A stretch of DNA of 64,000 nucleotides from Schleiferia thermophila (GTDB lineage Bacteria > Bacteroidota > Bacteroidia > Flavobacteriales > Schleiferiaceae), in the NCBI RefSeq assembly GCF_003337435.1, contig NZ_QPJS01000002.1, forward strand, positions 124,001-188,000, written 5' to 3'. The notes beneath the pieces were generated by a model. The model was not told the origin of the DNA and made no database searches. It saw nothing but the letters and a program-made list of their open reading frames with translations. The translations under genes were made by a program, and so were the position numbers. Below, one piece after another: positions 1 to 8,309 of this stretch. Numbering within the stretch: the first letter of the stretch is position 1; each line of letters starts with the position of its first letter.

Positions 1-1138
1 ACCTCTGTAGCCAGAAGGCTCTTCCTTTGTTGTTGATGAGAAAATGTTCCTGATCGATGATGGGTGTGCCCTCGTTCAGTACCTGGTGGTCGTCTTCGTT
101 GAAGATGGAGGCATGTTCTGATGGATAAATTTCGTCGTTTGTTTTGCCAATCATGGCATCGATGCTGTCGAGTCCGGCAAATTCGGCATCTTTGGCATTG
201 GAGATAATTCTCCGGCCATTGCTGTCTTTTACAAATATTGCGTCGGGGATCAGGCTGATGACGGTTTTCAGCAGTTTGCTTTCGCGTTCCAATTCGTGCT
301 GAAGGTTGTAGATGGGGGTTACGTCGTAGGCTTCTACTAAGGCGGCTTTGGTATGGGAGTCTTCGTAAAGGATTGGGGTGATGGTCAGGTCAAAGTGGTA
401 TATTTTGTCATCATACCCTGATTGTATGTGGAGGTGTTGTTTTTTTTGTGTGTTGAGGGCTTTTTGCAGGGTGCTTAAGAGAAGCTTTTTGTCTTCTTTG
501 GGGTTGATGAAGTTGATTTGGTCGATGGATGCTTTTTGAATCAGATGGGCGGAGTCGCCGGCCAAGGTTTTGAACTTATTGTTGCAATTGAGTATTTGTC
601 CGTTTTCATCGACAAGGGCGGTTATGGCGGTGGATGAGTCGAAGAGGGACTTGAAGCGTTTTTTTTCGTTTTCGAGTTCTTCGAAAAGTTCGCAGTTGCG
701 ACAGGCAAGGGCTAGTTTTTGAAGGGGGATGGAGAGGGATTTGACAAAGTTGTCGGAGTGGCTAAGGGTGTCGGCAGAGAGCAACAGAAAACCGTAGTCG
801 TTGAGTTCCCAGATGGTGGTTTGTGGGTTGATTTGTCCGGGTTTGGTGGGAAGATGGTGTTTGAACGTATGGGTTGGGTTTTTAATCAGGTTGGTGGTCC
901 ATTGGATGGCTTGGGCGATATGTGGCTGGTCGTCGTAGGGTTTTACGGAGTAGAATACTTTGATTTGATTTTCGGGTAGATGGTGCTTTAGGACGAGTGC
1001 ATTGTTGAGTCTGAGTATTTTTACCAGGGGGGCGAGGCTTTGGGAGAGCATATCGTGCAGGTGATTGGAGTTTCCGATGCTGTTGGAAAATTCAAATGCT
1101 GAATGCAGGTCCCATAGGAAATCGATATCTGCTGACAT
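1..1138 (-). CDS. PAS-domain sensor protein (3' part outside the window)
   Basis: An open frame starts with ATG at 1138 (MSADIDFLWDLHSAFEF) and runs without a stop to the left edge, giving about 379 residues of a longer protein. The first 170 residues form a mixed alpha/beta region that looks like a GAF-type or other sensory domain. A helical linker (FEELENEKKRFKSLFDSS) leads into a PAS domain (ALVDENGQILNCNNKF), and a second PAS domain follows (LIPDAIFVKDSNGRRIISNA). There is no signal peptide or membrane helix, so it is probably cytosolic. The output domain lies outside the window; a histidine kinase is the usual ending for this arrangement, but that is inference. It is the first gene of its strand after the repeat at 1236-1409. 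Confidence 0.8.
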   Translation of the reverse strand, partial: MSADIDFLWDLHSAFEFSNSIGNSNHLHDMLSQSLAPLVKILRLNNALVLKHHLPENQIKVFYSVKPYDDQPHIAQAIQWTTNLIKNPTHTFKHHLPTKPGQINPQTTIWELNDYGFLLLSADTLSHSDNFVKSLSIPLQKLALACRNCELFEELENEKKRFKSLFDSSTAITALVDENGQILNCNNKFKTLAGDSAHLIQKASIDQINFINPKEDKKLLLSTLQKALNTQKKQHLHIQSGYDDKIYHFDLTITPILYEDSHTKAALVEAYDVTPIYNLQHELERESKLLKTVISLIPDAIFVKDSNGRRIISNAKDAEFAGLDSIDAMIGKTNDEIYPSEHASIFNEDDHQVLNEGTPIIDQEHFLINNKGRAFWLQR

Positions 1139-1235
1139 AAGGAGGAGCTTTTCTACGTGCAAATATTGAAACTAATTTTCATTGGTGTGTTTAGGAGGTA
1201 AATTTTGTTGTGGGATGTATGTACAGTGGGGTAAT

Positions 1236-1409
1236 GCGCCAGGGCGGAGGCGGATATGAGCCGCAGCAGGCGGGCTTAGTGGCACACGGGCGAGGAGGCG
1301 GAGCGGTAGCAAGCCACCGCAGCCCAATGTGCCAGGCCTGCCTGCAAGGGGAATAGGAGCCGCAGACCGGCCCCCGGCCGCCGGTCGGAAGCGGCCGGGG
1401 GAGGCGCCC
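1236..1409 (-). repeat. GC-rich structured repeat, family A, copy 1
   Basis: Read on the minus strand it opens with TTGGGCGCCTCCCCC, forms an 11-bp stem (CCCCCGGCCGC with GCGGCCGGGGG) and ends with CGCCCTGGCGC. It is nearly identical by eye to 9591-9766 and 22832-23006. It begins 48 nt downstream of the stop codon of the DUF4286 gene, in the same direction. Open frames across it on both strands are by-products of its base composition. It fills most of the otherwise gene-free stretch 1139-1457. Confidence 0.85.
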
Positions 1410-1457
1410 AAGGTTCTAAAGGAAGTATTTTGTTTTTGGAGTGTTGAGTGAGTGGGT

Positions 1458-1775
1458 TCAGAATTCGTCGATGATTTCGAGGATGGTGCGGAAGGCGACG
1501 AATTTGTCGGCGTATCGTTGGGTATGTTCGTTTTGGAGGTCCGGGGCGAAGAGGTTTTGATACAGGGTAAGGGATTCGCGGTCTTTGGCGATGTACTGGA
1601 TGGCGTAGGTAGTGCCTTGGGGGTCGTCGGCCAGGACTTTGGATATTTTGCATTCGTCGAACATGCCGGTGGCCAGTACATCGGGGATGTGTCTGGTGCG
1701 CATCCAGTGGAGCCAGTCGTCGTGGACGGTGTCGTCGATGTTGATGGTGACGTTGTAGATGTATCGTTTTTTCAT
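1458..1775 (-). CDS. DUF4286 family protein
   Basis: This 105-residue protein starts MKKRYIYNVTINIDDTVHDD and contains the pattern typical of DUF4286: a strand, then WLHWMRTRHIPDVLATGMFD, then a short ferredoxin-like fold with YAIQYIAKDRESLTLYQ. The function of the family is unknown; the fold resembles dimeric alpha/beta-barrel proteins. Its ATG overlaps the stop codon of the upstream TPR gene (ATGA at 1775-1772), so the two are translationally coupled and probably belong to one transcript. A family A repeat follows it. The family assignment comes from sequence resemblance only. Confidence 0.85.
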   Translation of the reverse strand: MKKRYIYNVTINIDDTVHDDWLHWMRTRHIPDVLATGMFDECKISKVLADDPQGTTYAIQYIAKDRESLTLYQNLFAPDLQNEHTQRYADKFVAFRTILEIIDEF

Positions 1776-3574
1776 GATGGGTTTTGACTAAGGAGTGTGC
1801 GCAGGCGCATGCGGGCCTGATGGTGGAGGAAGCTATCGGTAAATTCGAGGACAATGAGTTCGAGTAGTTCTATGGCCCGGCGTGGGTTGTTGAGTTTTTC
1901 CTGGTGCAGGACTGCTGCTTTGTAGATGGCCTGGTCGGCCAGGAGGTCGTAGCCGAAGATGGTGTAGACGCGTTCGTACCATTCTACGGCCTGCTGGTAG
2001 TGGCCCTGGGCTTCGTAGGTCATGGCTTTGAGCAGATAGGCGTCGTCTTGTATGGGGTGGTTGGTGTATGTGTTGATGATGTAGTCGAGGATTTTGTGGG
2101 TGTTTTGATATTCGCCTACGTGGTAGAACATGTCGGCGTGGGCGTAGAGGGTCATGGCTTCGTAGGTGGTGTCGCCTCCTGAATTGAGCATTATTTTGGA
2201 GGCGTAGTAGCTTGCCTGGTTTGAGGTAGGTTTGGAGGTGCTCTCCTGGAGGATTTCAAATATTTCGAGAGCCCAGGGTATATCGCCGTTGTAGTAGATG
2301 GCGCGTGCGCGTGCGAGTTTGGCGTTGTCTTTTAAGGTTTCGGATTCGGCGATTTCTTCGGCTCTTGCATAGGCTACGATGGCGATCATGGGTTCTTTCA
2401 TGGAGAGGTAGATGTCGCCTTTGAGCATGAGGAGTCGGGCTTTTTCGTCGGCGGGTTGGCCGGGTAATTTTACGAGGCTTTCAATGAGTTCGAGGGCCTG
2501 GGTTTTTTGTCCGGTGCGTTGGGCCATGAGTTTGGCGGTTGCTTCGGCCAGTGAGGAGGTGTTGAAGCTAAGGCCCTGAGTTTGCAGGAGTTTTTGGTTT
2601 TCGTCGATGATGGTTTGAACGTGTGAGAGGGGCCACTGGGGGTCAAGTGCCTGACGGGCGCGTGCTTCATGCAAGGCAAGGGTGGCGCGGTGGAGGTAGC
2701 TGGCGTTGGTGGTATGGCTGAGCACCCAGGTGAGGGCGTCGATGGCGTGGTGATAATCTTGTTGTTTTATGGCATGGAGGGCGAGTTGGTAAATTTCGCC
2801 TATGGTGCCAAATTCGGTGCGTTGGTGCCATTCTTTCAGAAAGGCGAGGGCTGATGGGTAGTCGTTTTTTTCGGTGTAGATAAAGGTAAGTACATCGGCC
2901 ATTACAGGGTTTTTGAGCTGAAAGGCGCGTGTGTACAGGTGGGAGGCAATGTAGGAGAGGTCGTCTTCACCACCTTCGGCTGCCATGGCGCGTGCCAGTA
3001 GGCTTTTGATGGTCGGAGCCATGGAGGGAGTGCGTTCGAGGATTTCGATGTAGGCATCGTACATTTTTTCGAGTTGGCCGAGGTCTGCGTAGAGGAGGGC
3101 TTTTTGGTAGGTGAAGTTGAAGGAAGGATTGGCTTTTTCGGCGATTTCATAGGTGCGCAGAGCGGCTTCGAAGTATCCTTTGTCGCTGAGGGCCTGACCT
3201 ACCTGATAGGCGTTTTGGGGATTTTTAGCGATGGATTCGAGGATTCGGTTGATGATTTTCGACTCGGCTTTTGAGTCGCCCATCCTGGCTTTGGCAAATG
3301 CGACGTCAGCCAGGTAAATGCCTTCGGGTTCGTTGGTGCGTTGGAGGTGTTTTTCGGCGAGGGTGGCGGCTTCCTTGTATTCTTTGAGCTCGAGGTGGCA
3401 CTGATACATCCGCAGGTAAAAAAGGCGCTGTGGACTGCGCTTGTAGAGTTCGCGGTATTCGGCCAGGGCTTTGTCGTATTCTTTATTTTCGAAATAGGTA
3501 TCGGCCAGCTGTGGATTTTGTGCAGCTGTTTGTACGGTGACTGCTGAGACTATTGATATCAAAAGGGTTCTCAA
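1772..3574 (-). CDS. Exported tetratricopeptide-repeat protein
   Basis: From the chosen start this protein has 600 residues and is almost entirely TPR-like helix pairs, for example LADTYFENKEYDKALAEYRE and LLKAMTYEAQGHYQQAVEWY. The N-terminus LRTLLISIVSAVTVQTAAQ is a signal peptide, so the protein is likely periplasmic or outer-membrane associated. I prefer the TTG start at 3574: it overlaps the stop of the upstream gene as TTGA and places the signal peptide at the very N-terminus. The ATG at 3637 would add 21 polar residues and a 67-nt overlap. It is coupled to the preceding lipoprotein gene and to the DUF4286 gene. The role is unknown; scaffolding or envelope assembly is typical of such proteins. 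Confidence 0.8.
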   Translation of the reverse strand: MRTLLISIVSAVTVQTAAQNPQLADTYFENKEYDKALAEYRELYKRSPQRLFYLRMYQCHLELKEYKEAATLAEKHLQRTNEPEGIYLADVAFAKARMGDSKAESKIINRILESIAKNPQNAYQVGQALSDKGYFEAALRTYEIAEKANPSFNFTYQKALLYADLGQLEKMYDAYIEILERTPSMAPTIKSLLARAMAAEGGEDDLSYIASHLYTRAFQLKNPVMADVLTFIYTEKNDYPSALAFLKEWHQRTEFGTIGEIYQLALHAIKQQDYHHAIDALTWVLSHTTNASYLHRATLALHEARARQALDPQWPLSHVQTIIDENQKLLQTQGLSFNTSSLAEATAKLMAQRTGQKTQALELIESLVKLPGQPADEKARLLMLKGDIYLSMKEPMIAIVAYARAEEIAESETLKDNAKLARARAIYYNGDIPWALEIFEILQESTSKPTSNQASYYASKIMLNSGGDTTYEAMTLYAHADMFYHVGEYQNTHKILDYIINTYTNHPIQDDAYLLKAMTYEAQGHYQQAVEWYERVYTIFGYDLLADQAIYKAAVLHQEKLNNPRRAIELLELIVLEFTDSFLHHQARMRLRTLLSQNPS

Positions 3575-4131
3575 GGCAATGGATTTTGGAGGTCGTATTG
3601 CATGGCGCTGTCGAGTCTGCGTTTCAGTTCGGGCCATTTGTCTTTGTAGTTTAGAGGGTTTCGAATGCGTTTGTAAAATTTGGTCATGGTTTCCTGCATG
3701 GCGATCGATTCGTGGTCGATGTACATGCGGAGGGTATCGTTAAGCGAATCGGCTGAACGAATCATGTTTTTTAGTGCTTTTATCTGTTTTTCGTTGAAGT
3801 CAAGTTCGTGGATGATTTTTTGATATTCGGGTAGGGATTTGGTGAGCGTACGGCGAGTGTCTTCAAGGCCTGAGAGGTCGTAAATAAAGAACTCACGCGA
3901 GTATTGCCTGGGGCTGGTTTTGAAGTGCTGGTAGTACACTTCCAATTCAGCCAGGATGGTTTTCATGCGCTCGGGATTGTATTGTCTGGCTATTTTTTTT
4001 GCTTCGGCTATCTGGGCTTCGAGGGTATCGAGGTAGTAAATCACCTGTAGGTCTTCTTCCGGTAGGCTATCGATGGATTTGCTGCTGCAAGCGGATATCA
4101 TCAACACTATTGGGAGCAGGAGGCGATGCAT
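3571..4131 (-). CDS. Putative lipoprotein, coiled-coil rich
   Basis: A start at 4131 gives 186 residues beginning MHRLLLPIVLMISACSSKS, a lipoprotein signal peptide with a lipobox ending in ISAC. The rest is charged and helical (AQIAEAKKIARQYNPERMKT, YQKIIHELDFNEKQIKALKN), which suggests a coiled coil lying in the periplasm. Longer starts up to 4212 exist but would bury the lipoprotein signal. The C-terminus overlaps the start of the TPR gene, and the omega-amidase-like gene ends 55 nt upstream. No family was recognised; a role together with the TPR protein is inferred only from coupling. Confidence 0.75.
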   Translation of the reverse strand: MHRLLLPIVLMISACSSKSIDSLPEEDLQVIYYLDTLEAQIAEAKKIARQYNPERMKTILAELEVYYQHFKTSPRQYSREFFIYDLSGLEDTRRTLTKSLPEYQKIIHELDFNEKQIKALKNMIRSADSLNDTLRMYIDHESIAMQETMTKFYKRIRNPLNYKDKWPELKRRLDSAMQYDLQNPLP

Positions 4132-4186
4132 GTGGAGTGATTGTTTTAAGAGATAAAGGTACATCATGGGCAAAAGTTTAAAAACT

Positions 4187-4969
4187 TCACTGTATGGAAA
4201 ATGCATCGGCATCGTTGAGAAAGCCGAGATTGTGCCTGAGTTCGCGCAGTTCGGACAGGGAGAGGGTTGCGCTTAGAATGCATTCGGTGTCGCTGGCCGG
4301 TTGAGTGATTTGCTGGCCAAGCACATCATACACAGCCGAGTCACCACTGTGAAACACCCCGGAGGCATCGTAGCCTACGCGGTTGACGCCTGCTGTATAG
4401 GCCATGTTTTCGATGGCTCTTGCTGGCAGAAGGGTGCGCCATGCATGGCTACGGCGCTGCGGCCAGTTGGCTACATAGAGCAGCAGGTCATACGGGTTTT
4501 CAGGTGATTGGCGCGACCAGACCGGAAATCGCAAGTCATAGCAAATCAGTGGCAGGATTTTCCAGCCCCGATACGATATGCTGATCTTGTGGCGCCCGGC
4601 TGTATAGTGCTGATGCTCGCCGGCCAGGGTAAAGAGATGGCGTTTGTCGTAGGTGTACTCCTGGCCATCTGGTGTGAGGAAGTAAAGCCGGTTGTAGTAG
4701 CGGCCGTTATCTTCTGCGATAAGGGAGCCACAAACGGCTGTGCGATACACCTGAGTGAGCTCGTGCATAAAATCCAGTCCGGCGTGTGCAGCTCGGTTTC
4801 CAAAGGTTGCCGGCTGCATACTAAAGCCAGTGTTAAACATCTCAGGGAGCACCAGCAGATGACAGAAGGGCATATCTTCGCACAGTTTTTGAATTTTGGC
4901 GTGATTGCCTTCGATATCGTGCCAGGCTATATCGTATTGTACCAGGTTGATGCGAAATTCATTATTCAT
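4187..4969 (-). CDS. Carbon-nitrogen hydrolase, omega-amidase-like
   Basis: This 260-residue protein is a nitrilase-superfamily hydrolase. The catalytic triad is visible as Glu43 (LLVLPEMFNTGFS), Lys109 (YTYDKRHLFTLAGEH) and Cys143 (LPLICYDLRFPVW). Length and motifs match the YafV/Nit2 branch, which hydrolyses alpha-ketoglutaramate or alpha-ketosuccinamate to the keto acid and ammonia; this closes the methionine-salvage transamination cycle in other bacteria. The enzyme is cytosolic. Its start codon lies inside the 5' end of the divergent TPR gene (20-nt overlap). Substrate is inferred from the subfamily, not shown by the sequence. Confidence 0.87.
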   Translation of the reverse strand: MNNEFRINLVQYDIAWHDIEGNHAKIQKLCEDMPFCHLLVLPEMFNTGFSMQPATFGNRAAHAGLDFMHELTQVYRTAVCGSLIAEDNGRYYNRLYFLTPDGQEYTYDKRHLFTLAGEHQHYTAGRHKISISYRGWKILPLICYDLRFPVWSRQSPENPYDLLLYVANWPQRRSHAWRTLLPARAIENMAYTAGVNRVGYDASGVFHSGDSAVYDVLGQQITQPASDTECILSATLSLSELRELRHNLGFLNDADAFSIQ

Positions 4970-6008
4970 CTGCTTTATAAGTTTTTTTCATCTGATTTCA
5001 TTGTCCACAAAGGTACGCGCACAAGATATCAGCAGGCTGCATGCGGCCGGGCAATATTCCAGGTTGCTGGCCTATGGCAACAAGATCGATTCACTTCGAG
5101 GAGAGGAAGCTCTGCTGGTAGCGGATGCATATTTCAGGCACAAAAATCCCGGAAAAGCTGAAGACATCTTGTACAAGGTCATCAAGCGTGGATATACCAC
5201 GGAAGAGGCCTACTGGCAGATGGCACAGGTGCTTCTGGCGCAGGAGAAGTGGGTGGAAGCGCTGGAATACACCGAAAAGGCCCTTAAATACGACCTTCGA
5301 AATTACACCTATCTAAAGACACGTGCCGGAATACTCCTGCAACTAGGTAAAAACCGCGAAGCCGAGGCTGAGTACAGAATGCTTATCAAGCTGCGTCCGG
5401 GAGATGAAAGCCTCTACTGGCTAGCCTACCAGGCCATGGCTGAGCAGGAAGATTACCGGAGGGGAAAGGCATTTCTGCTGCAGCATTTGTCAAAATTCAA
5501 AACTCCGGGGTTCCAAAACAGTGCGTACGACGCCTTGATACGCACCTACCTTTACACGCTGAAAATGCCCGACAGTGCTTACTATTTTATAAAAAAGTGG
5601 CAGAATGCTACCGGTATCTCCAATGAAAATTTATCTGCTGAAATACTTGTGCTCACCCGAAAGGGAAACTTCACTCAGGCCATGGGGTTAATCGATGCAC
5701 ACAAAAGCCAAATAAAAATGACGAATCTAGGTGTACTGTTTGACGAAATAGACGGTGGCAGTGACTTCGCTCTGCAGGTTTACTACCATCCTGGCAAAAA
5801 AGAATATACGGCCTTTGTCATGGACAGTGAGAAGCAATATTTTCAAGGTAAAATTCATTGGAAAACGACTCCTGACCGAGGCTCTAAAGTCAGAATAGAG
5901 CTGCCGAGGCAATTGGAGGAACGCACCTACGCCATTAATCCAGCAAATTACCATGAGGTAAGGGCAAAATTTTTACACATAGCCCGTGCGATCAACAATT
6001 TGGAATAA
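4950..6008 (+). CDS. Exported TPR protein
   Basis: The ATG at 4950 gives 352 residues with an N-terminal signal peptide (MRNSLFICFISFFHLISLS, cleavage after KVRAQ). TPR-like helix pairs follow to about residue 240, for example LLVADAYFRHKNPGKAEDIL and LEYTEKALKYDLRNYTYLKT. The C-terminal 110 residues look like a beta-rich domain (GSDFALQVYYHPGKKEYTAF). An upstream ATG at 4905 would bury the signal peptide. The gene is divergent from the omega-amidase-like gene, and the two 5' ends overlap by 20 nt. The function is unknown; it is probably periplasmic. Confidence 0.78.
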   Translation: MRNSLFICFISFFHLISLSTKVRAQDISRLHAAGQYSRLLAYGNKIDSLRGEEALLVADAYFRHKNPGKAEDILYKVIKRGYTTEEAYWQMAQVLLAQEKWVEALEYTEKALKYDLRNYTYLKTRAGILLQLGKNREAEAEYRMLIKLRPGDESLYWLAYQAMAEQEDYRRGKAFLLQHLSKFKTPGFQNSAYDALIRTYLYTLKMPDSAYYFIKKWQNATGISNENLSAEILVLTRKGNFTQAMGLIDAHKSQIKMTNLGVLFDEIDGGSDFALQVYYHPGKKEYTAFVMDSEKQYFQGKIHWKTTPDRGSKVRIELPRQLEERTYAINPANYHEVRAKFLHIARAINNLE

Positions 6009-6034
6009 AAAGACCCGCTGGTTCGCAGCGGGTC
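6004..6034 (-). terminator. Intrinsic terminator for the isocitrate dehydrogenase gene
   Basis: A 9-bp perfect stem (GACCCGCTG / CAGCGGGTC, 6012-6034) has a 5-nt loop and is followed on the minus strand by TTTTTATT. It sits 28 nt beyond the dehydrogenase stop codon and just after the converging TPR gene. Confidence 0.85.
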
Positions 6035-6062
6035 AGTGTATTCATGCTATAGGTGGGAACGA

Positions 6063-7505
6063 TTACTGTCCCTGGCCTAGAGAGAAAGCTCTTTCGCCGT
6101 TGAAATAATACAGATTTTCTGTTTTAATTACATCGATACCTGCCGCTTCTGCGCGTGTAAGCAGGTCGATGATCTGGTGCTTGGTCAGGTTCTGGCCATT
6201 GTTGGTTTTAAATCGGCAGCGCCAGTGATCGGTGCAGAAAGTAGCTTCAAACCCGTCGGGATACACCTTCACACCGCGATTGGTAATCATGTCCAGATAA
6301 ACATTGTCTTTGTTGAGGGTTTCCAGCTTCTTGCCGATTTCATTGGCGTTGAATCCGGACCAGTGTACGAAGAGATCCACACCCACTAGGTCTTTCTTGG
6401 CCGGTGCTTTGCGTTCGTATTTAGGCAGCTTGAAGGCAGTGCCAGCCTTAAAGCTCACGGGTTTCAGGGTTTGTGGTTTCTGACCAAGCCTTTCGATTAC
6501 GGCATCTGCAAAATCGCTTGTGCTTACTTTCTTTTTGCTGATGCCTTCTTTGTAGATGTCGTAGGTGTGTATACCGTCTTCCAGTGTCTTGAGCCATGCA
6601 TTTTGTACTTTTTCAGCCACATCACCTTGTCCTATGTGAATGAGCATGAGAATGGCACCCTGCAGCAGCCCGGAGGGATTGGCCACATTCTGACCTGCGC
6701 GACGGGGAGCTGAGCCGTGAATGGCCTCAAACATCGCATATTCATCGCCGATATTAGCCGAGCCGGCCAGTCCTACTGAGCCGGTGATTTGTGCAGCTAC
6801 ATCCGACAGCACGTCCCCATACAGATTGGGCATTACGATTACATCAAAGGCTTCAGGGGTATCGGCAAGTTTTGCAGCACCGATGTCCACAATCCAGTGT
6901 TCTTTTTCGATGTCCGGATATTCAGCACCTATTTCGTCAAATACTTTATGAAAGAGTCCATCGGTCTGCTTCATGATGTTGTCTTTTGTGAAGCAGGTTA
7001 CCTTTTTTCGGTTGTAAGCACGGGCATATTCAAAGGCATAACGCACGATTTTCTCGCTTCCGGGGCGGCTTATGAGTTTCAGACATTGCACCACTTCGTC
7101 GGTTTGCTGGTGCTCAATGCCGGCATAGAGGTCCTCTTCGTTTTCCCTGATGATGACTACGTCCATCACCGGATGTTTGGTCTCTACAAAGGGATGAAGA
7201 CTTCGGCATGGGCGCACATTGGCATAGAGTCCAAGTGTTTTCCGGGTGGTTACGTTCAGAGATTTGTAACCTCCACCCTGCGGGGTGGTGATGGGTGCTT
7301 TCAAAAAAATCTTATTGCGGATGATGATATCCCAGGCTTCCTTTGAAATACCAGCCGTATTGCCCGACAAGTATACTTTTTCACCTACTTCGATCTCGTC
7401 TATTTCGATTTGAGCTCCGGCAGCCATGATGATTTTCAATGTGGCATCCATGATTTCCGGACCTATGCCATCTCCTTTAGCTACGGTAATTCTTGTTTTT
7501 GACAT
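6063..7505 (-). CDS. icd: NADP-dependent isocitrate dehydrogenase, long Thermus-type
   Basis: This 480-residue enzyme of the TCA cycle converts isocitrate to 2-oxoglutarate and CO2. The first 335 residues are the isocitrate/isopropylmalate dehydrogenase fold, with VAKGDGIGPEIMDATLKI at the N-terminus, the substrate-binding segment RKTLGLYANVRPCRS, the metal-binding motif MPNLYGDVLSDVAAQITGS and the cofactor segment AIHGSAPRRAGQNVANPSG. About 145 extra C-terminal residues (from KLPKYERKAPAKKDLVGVD) match the extension known from the Thermus thermophilus type. The gene is monocistronic, with its own terminator. A near-consensus -7 element (GATATTTG, minus strand 7547-7540) lies upstream. NADP preference is inferred from the family. 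Confidence 0.93.
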   Translation of the reverse strand: MSKTRITVAKGDGIGPEIMDATLKIIMAAGAQIEIDEIEVGEKVYLSGNTAGISKEAWDIIIRNKIFLKAPITTPQGGGYKSLNVTTRKTLGLYANVRPCRSLHPFVETKHPVMDVVIIRENEEDLYAGIEHQQTDEVVQCLKLISRPGSEKIVRYAFEYARAYNRKKVTCFTKDNIMKQTDGLFHKVFDEIGAEYPDIEKEHWIVDIGAAKLADTPEAFDVIVMPNLYGDVLSDVAAQITGSVGLAGSANIGDEYAMFEAIHGSAPRRAGQNVANPSGLLQGAILMLIHIGQGDVAEKVQNAWLKTLEDGIHTYDIYKEGISKKKVSTSDFADAVIERLGQKPQTLKPVSFKAGTAFKLPKYERKAPAKKDLVGVDLFVHWSGFNANEIGKKLETLNKDNVYLDMITNRGVKVYPDGFEATFCTDHWRCRFKTNNGQNLTKHQIIDLLTRAEAAGIDVIKTENLYYFNGERAFSLGQGQ

Positions 7506-7781
7506 ATTTGGTGATTTATTTAATTAGTTGCTCATTGGGCAAATATCGCAATCCGTGGCCAAACAAATCCCATCAAAGGGCTAAAAATTTTGTTATCAAT
7601 CAATTACAAACGGTGTACATCATACACGATCCCTTTACAAAATACTTGTGCCCCAAAGCTTTTATCCGGTGTATTCTTACCCTTTTCCGCGCCGTATTTG
7701 TAGCCTCCTGCTACATTTACTTTCTTTTTGCGCTTTTCCTCAGGCTGCAGGCGGATATTTGCATGGCAATTAGTAGTTTGA

Positions 7782-8297
7782 ATGAAGCCTAAAAAGCCCT
7801 CCGAATCCCTTACCATCATGACCGAGTTGGTACTTCCCAACGATACCAACAATCTCAAGAATCTCTTCGGTGGCCAGCTATTGAGCTGGATGGACCGCTG
7901 TGCGGCCATTGCAGCCCATCGTCATTGCAAGCGGATAGTAGTGACGGCCTCTGTCAATCACGTCTCTTTTCAGCATCCGATTCCCGAAGGCAGTATTGTG
8001 ACGCTCGAGGCCAAAGTAAGCCGTGCATTTTATTCGTCTATGGAAGTATTTGTAGATGTGTTCATCGAAGAAAATGCACGGGGTGAACGCATCAAAGCCA
8101 ACGAAGCCATTTACACCTTCGTAGCCGTAGACCAGCTCGGCAATCCCATACAGGTACCGCCTGTGGAGCCCGAAACTGAGCTTGAAAAAAAACGCTACGA
8201 TGGAGCCTTGCGCCGGCGCCAGCTAGCCCTTATACTCTCCGGAAAAATGAAACCCGAAGAGGCTACAGAGCTCAAAGCTCTCTTTATCAAAGAGTAA
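7782..8297 (+). CDS. Acyl-CoA thioesterase, hotdog fold
   Basis: This 171-residue protein hydrolyses acyl-CoA thioesters to free CoA and fatty acid. The hotdog-fold signature of the YciA/ACOT family is clear: VLPNDTNNLKNLFGGQLLSW, with the asparagine and the central glycine-rich helix (MDRCAAIAAHRH), followed by VTASVNHVSFQHPIPEGSIV. The C-terminal 30 residues form a charged helix (YDGALRRRQLALIL). It is cytosolic and usually hexameric. It lies 12 nt before purD and is probably co-transcribed with it. The 276 nt upstream of it hold no gene. Confidence 0.9.
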   Translation: MKPKKPSESLTIMTELVLPNDTNNLKNLFGGQLLSWMDRCAAIAAHRHCKRIVVTASVNHVSFQHPIPEGSIVTLEAKVSRAFYSSMEVFVDVFIEENARGERIKANEAIYTFVAVDQLGNPIQVPPVEPETELEKKRYDGALRRRQLALILSGKMKPEEATELKALFIKE

Positions 8298-8309
8298 ATC
8301 AAGACATTC

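Noticed and set aside
1172-1854. Two overlapping minus-strand open frames of 169 and 192 codons across the family A repeat and DUF4286 gene
   Set aside because: They run through the GC-rich repeat and out-of-frame DUF4286 sequence; composition is abnormal (Pro, Ser, Arg, His rich) and the reading frame is not kept in the other two repeat copies.
7493-7909. Open frames around the icd-thioesterase gap (plus and minus)
   Set aside because: They overlap the start of the thioesterase gene or the promoter region and carry no recognisable features.
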